Below, piece by piece: positions 53,701 through 63,189 of a DNA stretch of 64,000 bases. Within the stretch, counting starts at the first letter, position 1. The number at the start of each line of letters is the position of its first letter. A model generated the notes under the pieces. That model worked only from the letters and a program-made list of their open reading frames with translations, was not told the origin of the DNA and made no database searches. Source of the DNA: Skermanella pratensis (GTDB taxonomy: Bacteria > Pseudomonadota > Alphaproteobacteria > Azospirillales > Azospirillaceae); assembly GCF_008843145.1 (NCBI RefSeq), contig NZ_CP030265.1, forward strand, positions 1,908,001 to 1,972,000, read 5' to 3'. The position numbers and the translations under genes were made by a program.

Positions 53701-53784
53701 GCTCCGCTGCCGCGGTGCCATAAACGAAACCCTTCGGCCCGGTGCGCTTCTTCGGTTCGGCCAGGTGTTGTTTCTCGACCATCG

Positions 53785-54255
53785 TACGGTCCGCCGGCGG
53801 ATGCCGTTCTTTCCCGCCCGCCCGCCCGGGCGGACCGATCCGCCTTCAACCGGACGACCTGAACAACGAAGGGTCCGCACGGCCCCGGGACGCGTGGAAG
53901 CCGGCCGGTCCGGTCCGGCGGAGCTCTGGCCCCTGGCCGCCGGGCTGCTGCTGCTCGCCCTCTTCTGGTTCCGGCCGCTTCCCGACCGGGCGCGGGGCTC
54001 CTTCGCGGCGCACATGGTGATGCACATGGTGATGCACATGGGCGTCCTCGCAGTCGCGGCGCCGCTCCTGGCCGTTGGCATTGCGTGCACGGTTCCGCGC
54101 CTTGTCTCCTCGTTTCCGCTTGCGCTGGCGATCATGGCCCCGGCGGTGGAGTTCGTCGCGGTCTGGACGTGGCGCGCCCCGGCGCTGCACGATGCGGCCC
54201 GGGTGGAACCCACGTTCCTCGTCCTGGAACAGGTGTCCTTCCTCGCCGCCGTGGA
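53785..54255 (+). pseudogene. CtaG-like (caa3 assembly) protein remnant
   Basis: A frame with the middle of a CtaG-type membrane protein: PLAAGLLLLALFWFRPLP, then FAAHMVMHMVMHMGVLAVAAPLL, and a FVAVWTWRAPALHDAARVEP segment. The N-terminus lacks a supported start, and similarity stops at LEQVSFLAA near 54255, where cytochrome c sequence begins. A 12-base tandem duplication (CACATGGTGATG, twice, at about 54010) makes the odd HMVMHMVMHM run. CtaG helps insert copper into caa3-type oxidases such as the one at 1.8-5.1 kb. Confidence 0.6.
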
Positions 54256-54269
54256 GAGGATCGCCTTGC

Positions 54270-54507
54270 AAGATCTCGTCCTGCACCAGTTGCCACGGCG
54301 CCGAGGGACGCCGGAAGAACGACCATTATCCCTATCTCGCCGGCCAGCCCGAATGGTACCTGAAGACGCATCTGCATCTCTGGAAGGACAAAGGAGCGGG
54401 GCGGCACGCGCTTTAAGCACCTGATGACCGAAGTGGCGGAAGGCCTGACGGACGGGCAGATCGACGCCGTCGCCACCTGATATGCGGAGCAGCCGCTGGG
54501 GCGCTGA
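54270..54507 (+). pseudogene. Cytochrome c remnant
   Basis: In a different frame from the CtaG remnant, CTSCHGAEGR is a haem-binding CxxCH motif, followed by HYPYLAGQPEWYLKTHLHLWK, typical of small class I cytochromes. The frame ends at 54416; the C-terminal helix then appears in another frame (LMTEVAEGLTDGQIDAVAT) with TGA at 54478 where a Trp codon is expected, before YAEQPLGR. No start codon or signal peptide is left. It is a deletion-fused and multiply broken fragment. Confidence 0.6.
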
Positions 54508-54516
54508 CGCCTCCGT

Positions 54517-56349
54517 TCAGCCCTGTCCCGCTGCGGTGACGCGCGTGCCTGATCGGTGAATGTCGCGCTCGTGGATGATTCCGACCAGGCGGCGGGTCTC
54601 CCGCCCGTCCACCACCGGCAGCCAGGGCAGGTCCCGCTCCGCCATCAGGGCCAGGGCCGCGCGCGCCTCGTCGTCGGGCTCCAGCACGGGGACGTCGGAC
54701 CGAACCAGGGCGTCGGCCGTGAGGCTTCCGGAATTCCGGGCCAGCGCCGCCGCCAGGTCGATCGGCGCCACCATCCCCGCGAGCCGGCCGTCGCCGGACA
54801 CGACCAGCACCCGCCCGCCGGGAGCGGCCCGGCAGGCCGACAGGATGTCGCCGACCCCGGCGTCCGGGGAAATGGCATGGTCGGACGGCTGCAGGATGTC
54901 CCCCACGCGGACGGCCCTGGATCCTCCCGTCCCGCGGCTGGGGGTGACGGGGACCAGCCCGCGCCGCTCCAGCTGGAGTTGGAAGATGGAGCGCCCGTTG
55001 AGCCGCCCCATGGTCATCGCGGCGGTCACGGTGCCGACCATGACGGCCGTGGTGACGCCATAGTCCGCGGTCATCTCGAACACGATCAGGATGGTCGATA
55101 TGGGCGCGCCGAGCACCGCGCCGGCCACGGCGCCCATTCCGACCGTGGCATAGGTTCCCGATCCGGAAGCCAGGTCCGGCGACACCGCCGCCACGGCCAG
55201 CCCGAACGCACCGCCGCCGAGCGCGCCCACGGCCAGCGACGGACTGAACACCCCGCCGGAGAAGCCGCTGCCCAGCGACAGCGCCGTCGCCACGAGCTTG
55301 GCCAGCAGAAGCGCCGCCAGCAGGCCGAAGGGCAGGGCGCCCTGGAGCGCCCGGTCGGTCACCTCGTAGCCGACGCCCAGCACTTCCGGGAACTCCAGCG
55401 CCAGGAGCCCGACGCCCAGCCCGCCCACGGCGGGGCGGGCCCAGCGCGGCAGCCCGACTTTGGGAGACCAGGCATCGAACAGGCCGTCCACCAGGAAGAT
55501 CGACCGGACGAACGCCAGGGCGAGGGCGGCCGACGCGAAACCGAGCAGGGCGAAGACAGGCAGCTCCCACAGGGTACCGACCGGGGTCGCGGGCAGCATG
55601 AAGGCCGGGAAGTCGCCGTACCACGCCCTGCCGATGGCGGTGCCGGTGACCGAGGCCAGCACCACGGGGGCGAAGGCCGCCACGCCGTACTGGGCGACCA
55701 CGACCTCGATGGCGAAGAACACGCCCGCGATCGGCGCGTTGAAGGAGGTCGCGACGGCGGATGCCACGCCGCAGCCGAGCAGCGTGCGCCTCAGCCCCGA
55801 TGACAGTCGGAGCGTTTCGCCGAACCAGGACGCGAGAACGGCTCCCAGGTGAACGACCGGTCCCTCGCGCCCGACGGAGGCGCCGACCCCGAGCGCCCCG
55901 GCGGATGCCAGGGCGGCGGCCAGTCCGCTCCGGAAGGGCAGGCGGCCCTTGGCCCTGCCGGCCTGAGCGATGACGTCGGGAACTCCCATGGGTCGTCCTC
56001 CCGGCAGGAACCGATGCTGGAACAGGCCCAGCAGCAGCCCGCCCGCGCAGGGCGCCAGCAGGATGTGCCACCACGCCAGCTGTTCCAGCCTGTCCAGGAT
56101 CTGAAGGCCCCCGGTGCCGTAGGCGAGGCTTTGGAAAATCGATATGGCGGTCCGGAACACGATGGCTGCGCCCGCGGCCACCCCGCCGACCAGCACGGCC
56201 AGGACGGCGAGAAGCAGCTGGTCGTGCCGCATCAGCCGGCGCAGGCGGACCAGGAGACGGACGGGAGCCCGGCGGGCCGCGTCGATGACGGGGTGCAGAC
56301 CTCCCGGGATGGTTTTCCGATTGTCGCCGGCCGGCGGTCCTTGCTTCAA
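54517..56349 (-). CDS. ClC-type chloride channel/antiporter with CBS pair
   Basis: About 610 residues if TTG 56349 behind AAGGGG is the start; the next ATG is well inside (56235 region), so the start is uncertain. The ClC core shows GVGASVGREGPVVHLGAV with the gating Glu and GSGFSGGVFSPSLAVGA for the anion site; the first motif is GVPDVIAQ in place of GSGIP. The Glu in GREGP suggests a proton-coupled antiporter or a gated channel. Two CBS domains (about residues 470-600) end the protein and probably bind a nucleotide. Confidence 0.85.
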   Translation of the reverse strand: MKQGPPAGDNRKTIPGGLHPVIDAARRAPVRLLVRLRRLMRHDQLLLAVLAVLVGGVAAGAAIVFRTAISIFQSLAYGTGGLQILDRLEQLAWWHILLAPCAGGLLLGLFQHRFLPGGRPMGVPDVIAQAGRAKGRLPFRSGLAAALASAGALGVGASVGREGPVVHLGAVLASWFGETLRLSSGLRRTLLGCGVASAVATSFNAPIAGVFFAIEVVVAQYGVAAFAPVVLASVTGTAIGRAWYGDFPAFMLPATPVGTLWELPVFALLGFASAALALAFVRSIFLVDGLFDAWSPKVGLPRWARPAVGGLGVGLLALEFPEVLGVGYEVTDRALQGALPFGLLAALLLAKLVATALSLGSGFSGGVFSPSLAVGALGGGAFGLAVAAVSPDLASGSGTYATVGMGAVAGAVLGAPISTILIVFEMTADYGVTTAVMVGTVTAAMTMGRLNGRSIFQLQLERRGLVPVTPSRGTGGSRAVRVGDILQPSDHAISPDAGVGDILSACRAAPGGRVLVVSGDGRLAGMVAPIDLAAALARNSGSLTADALVRSDVPVLEPDDEARAALALMAERDLPWLPVVDGRETRRLVGIIHERDIHRSGTRVTAAGQG

Positions 56350-56509
56350 ATCGATGTAACCCCTTGAAACCCGGCCGGGAGAATAGGGCGGCGACTGTCC
56401 ATCAGTCCACCTCCCGGTGGTCACGCCGGCCCCGCCCGGACGCCGACGGCGCGGAACCCATGGTCCTCCCGTCAGTTCAAGACTTGACCCGATTGCGAAG
56501 GATTCCCAG

Positions 56510-57508
56510 ATGACCAAGTGCGCAAGAACCCCGCGACTGCCCGCGACCCATCGGCTTGCGGCGATCGCAGCGGCGGGATTGCTGGCATGCCTGATCGCCG
56601 TCCGCGCCGCCTCCGGCATGGAAATGGGCGACTTGGCCACGCTTCGGACCGCGGCCCTCGACCTGCTCAACCAGGATCGCCGCGAGCACGACCTGCCGCT
56701 TCTCGAACTGGACGACACGCTGAACGAGGCTGCGCAGAACCATGCGGAGGACATGCTACGCCGGGACTACTACAGCCACACGTCGCCGGAAGGGGAAACC
56801 GTCATGGACCGCTATCGCGCCGCCGGCGGCAGTTCCTCTAGGGTGGTCGCGGAGAACATCGCGCGGTGCGAAGGCTGTCCGCTGCCGCCCGACCGCTCGA
56901 CCGTCGAGCAATTGCAGCGGGGCTGGATGAACAGCCCGGATCACCGCCGCAACATCCTGGCTCACGGCCTGGAGCGCTTCGGCTTCGGCATCGCCGGCGA
57001 TACCGGGCAGGGCCTCTACGCCGTCCAGAACTTCGCCGGTGCCGGTACCCCGCGCCGCGCGGGCGGGGAGGCCGCAGGCGGAAAAGGCGACGCGCCGGCG
57101 CGCCGCATCGGGCCGGAGGAAAGGCAGGCCCTGGCGCTCGACCTGATCAACCGCGCCCGGAGGGAGGGCGGCGTCGAGCCGCTCTCGGGCGCTCCGGCGC
57201 TGGCCGAGGCCGGACGCGAAGCCCTGGACGAGGGGGGAGGCGGCCAGCCGCTGGACGTCTCCCCGTTCCGCCATCTGACGCGGGACGCCCGGGCGCGCTG
57301 GCGCGACTTCTCCAGCGTGGCCGGACGGTGCGGCGGCTGCGGGACCGAGCCGACGGACGCGGACGTCCGGTTCTTCGTCGGCCAGTGGCTGGACCAGGCG
57401 GACTATCGCCGGACGCTCCTGGATTCCGCCTACACCCATGGCGGCTTCGCGATGGCCGCGGACGGCAACGGCGGCAAGGCGGCCCTGATGGCGCTGGCCG
57501 GCCGATAG
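56510..57508 (+). CDS. CAP-domain (SCP/PR1) secreted protein with degenerate second repeat
   Basis: The ATG at 56510 gives 332 residues with a signal peptide (about residues 15-36). The first CAP domain is complete: LNEAAQNHAEDMLRRDYYSH with SPEG, then NIARCEGCP, WMNSPDHRRNILAHGLERFG and AVQNF. A second, degenerate CAP-like half (ALDLINRARREGGVEPLSGA, GRCGGCG, WLDQADYRRTLLDSAYTHGG) follows a polar linker and lacks the central His. Both halves have a CxxC pair at the same place, which supports an internal duplication. Function in bacteria is unclear. Confidence 0.82.
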   Translation: MTKCARTPRLPATHRLAAIAAAGLLACLIAVRAASGMEMGDLATLRTAALDLLNQDRREHDLPLLELDDTLNEAAQNHAEDMLRRDYYSHTSPEGETVMDRYRAAGGSSSRVVAENIARCEGCPLPPDRSTVEQLQRGWMNSPDHRRNILAHGLERFGFGIAGDTGQGLYAVQNFAGAGTPRRAGGEAAGGKGDAPARRIGPEERQALALDLINRARREGGVEPLSGAPALAEAGREALDEGGGGQPLDVSPFRHLTRDARARWRDFSSVAGRCGGCGTEPTDADVRFFVGQWLDQADYRRTLLDSAYTHGGFAMAADGNGGKAALMALAGR

Positions 57509-57533
57509 GGAGCGACGCTCCGGCGCCGGCCCG

Positions 57534-58409
57534 TCACTTGATCGCGAAACCGGACGCGTAGGGCAGCCACAGGATCAGCATCGGGAACATGATCAGCAGG
57601 GCCAGCACCACGAGCAGCGTTCCGTAGAACGGCAGCAGCGCGCGGACCAGCTGCTCCATCCTGACCTTCCCGATCCCGCACCCGACATACAGGACGGTGC
57701 CCACCGGCGGGGTCAGCAGCCCGATGCCCAGCAGGTACGACATCAGAACCCCGAAATAGACCGAGTCGATGCCGCCCGCCTGGATGATCGGCAGCATGAT
57801 CGGCGCCAGGATGACCATGGCCGGGGTAAGGTCCATCACCACGCCCACCAGCAGCAGCAGGGCGCTGAGCATCAGCAGAATCCAGTAGGGGTTCGTGGTG
57901 ATGCCGGTCATGCTCTGCACAAGCGTCTGCGGCACCATCGAGGTGGTCAGGAACCAGGCCACCACCGTGGCGGTCGCCAGCAGGAAGAGCACCATGCCGG
58001 TCAGGCGCCCGGTGTTGATCAGCATGCCCCAGAGGTCGCGCACCTTGACCTCCCGGTAGACGAAAAGGGAGATCACCAGCGAATAGAACAGGGCCGCCAC
58101 CGCGGCCTCGGTCGCGGTGAAGACGCCGCCGAGGATCCCGCCGACGATGATGACGGGCAGGATCAATCCGAGGGAAGCCTCCTTGAAGGTCTGCCAGAGC
58201 CGGCCGAGGGAGAACCGGGTGGTCTTGCCCGCATGGCTGGTCCGCGCAGTCAGGAACGTGGTGATCATCAGGGCCAGCCCGATCACCAGGCCGGGGATCA
58301 GTCCCGCGATGAACAACAGCGCCAGGATGCTGGCGAACAGCATATCGATGATGCGGAAGAGCAGGGGCAACGGTTCGGCGCCGCCGCCCTCGTCCAGGTC
58401 TTTTTCCAT
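57534..58409 (-). pseudogene. TRAP transporter permease: DctQ start fused to DctM C-terminal half
   Basis: The 291-residue frame begins with about 25 residues like the start of a DctQ protein (EPLPLLFRIIDML), then passes directly into LFIAGLIPGLVIGLALM, which belongs to the middle of DctM. The rest is a normal DctM C-terminal half, with GGVFTATEAAVAALFYS, VMDLTPAMVILAPIMLPI and GLLTPPVG. A deletion has removed most of dctQ and the first third of dctM. The fusion has no complete transport path and is probably inactive. A broken dctP lies directly upstream. Confidence 0.75.
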
Positions 58410-58485
58410 GGTTCACCTTGATGTACGCAGCGGGATGTCACGCGCCGGGAACGTGCCGGCCGAGCGTCGTCGGCCGGCATTCGCC

Positions 58486-59621
58486 TCACTTGGTCGCGGC
58501 GCTTTCCTCCGCTCCCTCGGCGATCTTCTGGACGCGATCGACGAGATCGGTGCCGATGCGCGGCGCCCACTGGTCATAGACCGGCTTCGTCGCCTCCCGG
58601 AAAGCGGCGCGCTGCTCGGGCGACAGTTCGGCGATCTGCATGCCGCGCTGCTTCAGCTGGGCCTTGGACCAGTCGTCGTACTCGGCGCTGATCTTCCGCT
58701 CGTACTGGGCGCTCTTGTCCGCCGCTTCCTGACGACCTTCCTGTAGGGCTCGGGCAGAATGTCCCAGACCCGCTGGGAGAACATGATGATGAAGGGCGTG
58801 TAGACGTGCCTGGTCTCGGTGCCGTAGGGCTGGACCTCGAAGAAGTTGGAGGTCAGGATCGTGCTCCACGGGTTCTCCTGGCCGTCGATGACCCCCTGCT
58901 CCATGGCGCTGAACACCTCGCCGAACGCCATCGGCGTCGGGTTGGCGCCAAGCGTCTTGCAGATGTCGACCTGCACCGGGTTCTGCATGGTCCGGATCTT
59001 CAGCCCGCCGACGTTCAGGCCGCCGACGTCCGCCGGCTTGGTCACCGGCCGCACCTTGTTGGTAAGCTCGCGGAAGCCGTTCTCGGCGAACGCCAGCGCC
59101 TTGATCCCGGTTCCCTCGAACTTGTCCAACTGGTCCTGGCCCAGGTCGCTGTCCATCACCGCGTAGGCCGCCTTGCGGTCCCCGAACAGGAACGGCAGGT
59201 CGAACACCTGCAGTTCGGGCACGAGGGAGGCTGCCGGGGACGTGGATGGATAGGTCATTTCCAGCGTGCCGCTCTGAAGCGCCTGCATCATCTGCGCGTC
59301 GTCGCCGACCTGGCTGTTGGGGAAGATCTGGACCTTGAGCTTGCTGCCGGTGCGCTTGTCCAGGATGTCGGAGAAATACTTGACCGACCGGTACTGGGGC
59401 GACGTCTCGGCCAGGCCGATGCCGAACTTCAGGGTCTGCGACGGAAGGTCTCCGGTGACCACGTCGCCGGTGATCTCGGGCGGCGGCGAGAGTTCCGGCG
59501 CGGCCGGCGCCTGGGCGGATTTGCCCGATCCCTGGCCGGGCGCCCCGAACTGCGCGAACGCAGGTTACGCAGCCAGCGACATGGCCACTCCGACGGCCAG
59601 CGACGCGAACCTGGTGAGCAT
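58486..59621 (-). pseudogene. TRAP solute-binding protein (DctP) with nonsense and frameshift mutations
   Basis: From ATG 59621 (behind GAGGAGG) the signal peptide reads MLTRFASLAVGVAMSLAA, then TAA at 59575-59577 where an amino acid is expected before PAFAQ. The same frame continues through TLKFGIGLAETSPQYRSV, GTLEMTYPSTSP and PVTKPADVGGLNVGGLKIR to about 58735. There a one-base loss shifts it; the C-terminus EAADKSAQYERKISAEYDD is in another frame ending at 58486. Both lesions agree with the deleted permease gene downstream, so the whole locus is decaying. Confidence 0.8.
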
Positions 59622-59755
59622 CGTTTCCTCCTCGTGTTTCTTCTACTTCTCTGAGCAACTCTTTGGAAAACCGGCCATGTGCCTGGACGGTCCCCCGCTT
59701 TTTAAGCGAGTTCGACCTTCCGTGGGATGGACGGGCGGGAGCCGCCCGATGCGGC

Positions 59756-60033
59756 TCACGGGTTTCCGCTGCCCGCGGAACGGGCACGCTCTTCAGCGTT
59801 GGCGGCGTGCGGTGGGGTTTCCGTCTGCCGGTCGAGCATGGCCGACAGGATCCGCAGGTTGGCCGCGAATCCGAGAGCCATGGCGCCTGCGTAGATGCCG
59901 GCGAATCCGCTCAGCAGAGCGGCGCCGACCGCTGTCCAGCCGTCCAGCGAGAGCGCCAGCCCGGTCGCGGTGACCAAGCCGCGCCGACCGCAGCATAGCC
60001 GATGATGGCGAGGGTACGGGCAATCGCGGGCAT
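59756..60033 (-). pseudogene. Small two-helix membrane protein, frameshifted
   Basis: ATG 60033 with AGGA upstream begins MPAIARTLAIIGYAAVGAAW; after about 59980 the frame is lost. A second frame continues with LVTATGLALSLDGWTAVGAA, LLSGFAGIYAGAMALGFAAN and a polar tail to 59756. Joined, the product is about 92 residues with two membrane helices. A one-base change in a GC-rich stretch explains the break. Family unknown. Confidence 0.55.
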
Positions 60034-60180
60034 CCAATCCTCTTTCTGGCGTCGCCCTGCGGCAACAGTCCGGGGATCACCCGGATCCCGGGAGTGGCGG
60101 TCGAGGCGAATCCGCGAAGATTGGAACCCGGACCACGGACCGGAGTTACGCCAACGAAAGCAATTTGTTTCGAGGAAACC

Positions 60181-60615
60181 ATGCGAGCCATCTTTCTACC
60201 GGCGCTGATTCTTGTCGCGGCTTCGTTGCAGACGGCGCCTGTCATGGCGCAGGCGACGGGCGGGCAAACCATGACCGACGTCGCTTCCGCCGCTAAAAGC
60301 GCTGCCGGGATGCTCGGTTCCGCCGCCCAGGACAAGCTTCTCGTAAGGGACATGCTGGGCGCCGGCGTGTCGGGGCCGGGCGGCAAGACGGTCGGAACCG
60401 TGGACGACCTGGTCGCCATCCCGGGGGGCCGGATCGTGGCGGCCATCATCGCGACCGATGCGGCCGACATGGGCCGCATCCCCGTGCCGTTCTCGATGGT
60501 GAAGGTCTCCCGTACCGCCGGCAAGCTCGGCCTCGCCCTTCCCGTCGGACTGTCCGAATTGAAGAACATGAAAGAAATCCAGGCGCTCGCTGCCGTGACT
60601 CCCGGAATGAAATAA
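60181..60615 (+). CDS. PRC-barrel domain protein, secreted
   Basis: A 144-residue protein behind GAGG. The signal peptide ends near APVMAQ. A helical linker (DVASAAKSAAGMLGSAAQDK) precedes a PRC-barrel: MLGAGVSGPGGKTVGTVDDL, IPGGRIVAAIIAT, IPVPFSMVKVS. PRC-barrels are small beta-domains used for binding RNA or protein partners; periplasmic ones are poorly understood. It is followed 37 bases later by a second PRC-barrel gene. Confidence 0.82.
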   Translation: MRAIFLPALILVAASLQTAPVMAQATGGQTMTDVASAAKSAAGMLGSAAQDKLLVRDMLGAGVSGPGGKTVGTVDDLVAIPGGRIVAAIIATDAADMGRIPVPFSMVKVSRTAGKLGLALPVGLSELKNMKEIQALAAVTPGMK

Positions 60616-60652
60616 CTCCGCAGCGGAATGACGCCATAGCAGGGGGTCCTCC

Positions 60653-61357
60653 ATGGCCCGCCCGATGCTTTCCCTTTTGATGGTCGCCATGCTCGGCGCA
60701 GCGCAGAGCGCCGCCGCGCAGGATCCCGTTTCCCCGCCGCGCGAGGAACCGGTGGCGATCGGTGACTACAGTTATGACGACTTCTACACCGGATTCAGAC
60801 TCAGCCGGCTGATCGGCCTTCCCGTCGTCGGAGGCGGGGAAAAACCCGTCGGCACCATCGCGGACGTCACGATCGGTTTTCCCGGCGACCTCGAATGGGT
60901 CGTGATCCAGCCCGGCGCCGCCGCACCGCCGATGGAGGGTGGCCGGTTCAGCCTCGGCTGGAACATGGTCGAGGTGAACGAGGAGTTTCGAACGGCCGAA
61001 ATACCCCTGAATGCGAAGAACCTGCAGGAAACCGCTCCCGGCCAGCCGATCGGACCGGTGGAGCGTCCCGAGAGCGTCGCCCGGCAGTGGCATGTTTCCG
61101 AACTCGTGGGCTCGGCCCTCGAGATCGACGGCGACGTGCCGGTCGGCACGGTGGAAGATCACATCGCCGGCAGCGACGCCGCCTTGAAGGCCGTGGTGTT
61201 CCGGGATGCCAAGGTCGGCACCCTCCGCGCCGTACCCTGGCGCTCCGTCGTGGTGGAGCCCGGGGGCAGGATCCTGACGGTTCCGCTGACGGAACAGGTG
61301 ATCGCCGGCCTTCCGGCTTTCGACTACGCCAAAATGACCGAAGCCCTTCCGGATTGA
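60653..61357 (+). CDS. Secreted protein with two PRC-barrel domains
   Basis: A 234-residue protein with a signal peptide (MARPMLSLLMVAMLGAAQS, cleavage near AAAQD). Two PRC-barrels are visible, about residues 45-115 (RLSRLIGLPVVGGGEKPVGT, ADVTIGFPGDLEWVVIQPG) and 145-225 (VSELVGSALEIDGDVPVGTV, KAVVFRDAKVGTLRAVPW). It probably shares an operon with the single-domain gene upstream, and lies before a DegP protease gene. A role in envelope stress is inference from context only. Confidence 0.82.
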   Translation: MARPMLSLLMVAMLGAAQSAAAQDPVSPPREEPVAIGDYSYDDFYTGFRLSRLIGLPVVGGGEKPVGTIADVTIGFPGDLEWVVIQPGAAAPPMEGGRFSLGWNMVEVNEEFRTAEIPLNAKNLQETAPGQPIGPVERPESVARQWHVSELVGSALEIDGDVPVGTVEDHIAGSDAALKAVVFRDAKVGTLRAVPWRSVVVEPGGRILTVPLTEQVIAGLPAFDYAKMTEALPD

Positions 61358-61576
61358 GTATCCGTCGCCGTCCCGAAGGATGCGACAAGGGTATCTGGGG
61401 TCGAAAAAGGCTGGAACGGGGCGGCACCCGCGGAGTTAGCCGGATACCACGTGAGGAGCCGGTACCCGGCCTCCTGGATCGAACACGCGATTACTTGGGT
61501 TCCTCGCTCGACCCGAGTCGCCGGTGTTCGGAGCAGTATCGAAACTCATCCGAAAACACCGATCGAGGAACATTTG

Positions 61577-63085
61577 ATGTTCGTCTCTCCATCCCTCATG
61601 CGAGCCTCGCGGCACTGCGTGCTCGCCTTGTCCCTGACCCTGGCCGGTGCCGGCACGGTATCCGCCCAGCAGGCCAATGCCCCGGCAAGCTTCGCCGACC
61701 TGGCACAGGCCAAGCTTCCCAGCGTTGTCACCATCACCGCCACCTCCAATGAACGGTCAGGCGAGGAAGAAGGCGGGAGAGGACCCGGGTTCGGCCTGCC
61801 GCCGGGCTTCCCGCAGTTCGATCTTCCGCCCGGCATTCCGTTCGAGGATTTTTTCCGGCGCTTCGGTCCGGGCGGGAACGGCGAGGGGCCGCAGCAACCT
61901 TCCCGGCCGGCCACGGCGCTGGGATCCGGTTTCATCATCGACCCGTCCGGTTACGTCGTGACGAACAACCATGTCGTCAGCAAGGCCGACGAGGTGAAGG
62001 TCGTGCTGCAGGACGAGCGGGAGTTCAACGCCAGGATCGTCGGTACCGATCCCAAGACCGACCTGGCGCTCCTGAAGATCGACGGCGTGGGCTCGCTGCC
62101 GGCCGTGGCTTGGGGAAACTCGGAGCGGATGCGGATCGGCGACTGGGTGCTGGCGATCGGCAATCCCTTCGGGCTTGGCGGCACCGTCACCGCCGGCATC
62201 ATCTCGGCCCGCGCGCGCGACATCGGGGCCGGGCCTTACGACGACTTCCTCCAGACCGACGCGGCGATCAACCGGGGTAATTCCGGCGGCCCCATGTTCA
62301 ACATGGCGGGCGAAGTGATCGGGGTGAACACCGCGATCTTCTTGCAGTCGGGCGGCAACATTGGCATCGGCTTCGCCGTCCCGGCGGAGGTCGCCCGGCC
62401 GATCATCGCGGAACTGCGGGAGACCGGCAAGGTGACGCGCGGCTGGCTCGGCGTCGCGATCCAGCCGGTCACGCCGGAGATCGCCGAGGCGCTTGGCCTC
62501 GATCAGCAGCGTGGCGCCCTGGTCGCGCAGGTGACGCCGGACAGCCCGGCGGCCAAGGCCGGGATCGAGCAGGGGGACGTCATCACCCAGTTCGACGGCC
62601 GGCAGCTGGAAGGCCCCCGCGAACTCAGCAGGACGGTTGCCCAGACCGATGTCGGCAAGCAGATCAGCATCACCGTGCTTCGTGACGGAAAGAGCCGGAC
62701 CCTGGACACGACCATCACGCAGCTGGAGGAGACCCTGTCGGCCGAGGCGCAGCCGCAGGGCGAGAGCGGCAGCGGTCAGGAAGGCCCGCTCGGGCTGACG
62801 CTGGCCCCGGTGTCGCCGGAAATGCGCAAGCGCTTCGACCTGGGTTCCGACGCCAGCGGGGCGGTGGTCGTACAGGTCAAGCCCAACAGCCCGGCGGCGA
62901 TGCGGGGCCTGCGTCCAGGCGACCTGATCACCCAGGCGGGCCGTCATAACGTCGATGGACCGAGTGACGTGGCGAACGCGGTCAAGCGGGCGCGCGATGC
63001 CGATCAGGACCATGTGCTGCTGCTGCGTCAGCGGGACGGGAATTCCATCTTCGTGCCGCTGCCGATCAACGGCCAGACAGGCTGA
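61577..63085 (+). CDS. degP: DegP/HtrA-type periplasmic serine protease
   Basis: The ATG at 61577 follows GAGGAA and gives 502 residues with a signal peptide cut near TVSAQQ. The triad is His in GYVVTNNHVVSKAD, Asp in TDPKTDLALLKI and Ser in INRGNSGGPMFN. A proline- and glycine-rich loop (about residues 65-110) precedes the protease domain. Two PDZ domains follow (RGWLGVAIQPVTPEIAEALG, then PLGLTLAPVSPEMRKRF). It degrades or refolds damaged envelope proteins. All parts are intact. A strong hairpin ends the transcript. Confidence 0.93.
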   Translation: MFVSPSLMRASRHCVLALSLTLAGAGTVSAQQANAPASFADLAQAKLPSVVTITATSNERSGEEEGGRGPGFGLPPGFPQFDLPPGIPFEDFFRRFGPGGNGEGPQQPSRPATALGSGFIIDPSGYVVTNNHVVSKADEVKVVLQDEREFNARIVGTDPKTDLALLKIDGVGSLPAVAWGNSERMRIGDWVLAIGNPFGLGGTVTAGIISARARDIGAGPYDDFLQTDAAINRGNSGGPMFNMAGEVIGVNTAIFLQSGGNIGIGFAVPAEVARPIIAELRETGKVTRGWLGVAIQPVTPEIAEALGLDQQRGALVAQVTPDSPAAKAGIEQGDVITQFDGRQLEGPRELSRTVAQTDVGKQISITVLRDGKSRTLDTTITQLEETLSAEAQPQGESGSGQEGPLGLTLAPVSPEMRKRFDLGSDASGAVVVQVKPNSPAAMRGLRPGDLITQAGRHNVDGPSDVANAVKRARDADQDHVLLLRQRDGNSIFVPLPINGQTG

Positions 63086-63142
63086 TTCCGGTCCGGGCCG
63101 ATACCGTCCGAGGACGGCGGTACGATCGTTGGAAAGCGTGTG

Positions 63143-63169
63143 AACCGCGCCGGCAGTGCCGGCGCGGTT
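63143..63169. terminator. Hairpin between convergent degP and AI-2E genes
   Basis: AACCGCGCCGGC and GCCGGCGCGGTT form a perfect 12-bp stem with an AGT loop, 57 bases after the degP stop and 20 bases beyond the end of the opposing gene. Confidence 0.75.
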
Positions 63170-63189
63170 CCGGTCGTTCGTCGGAGCGT

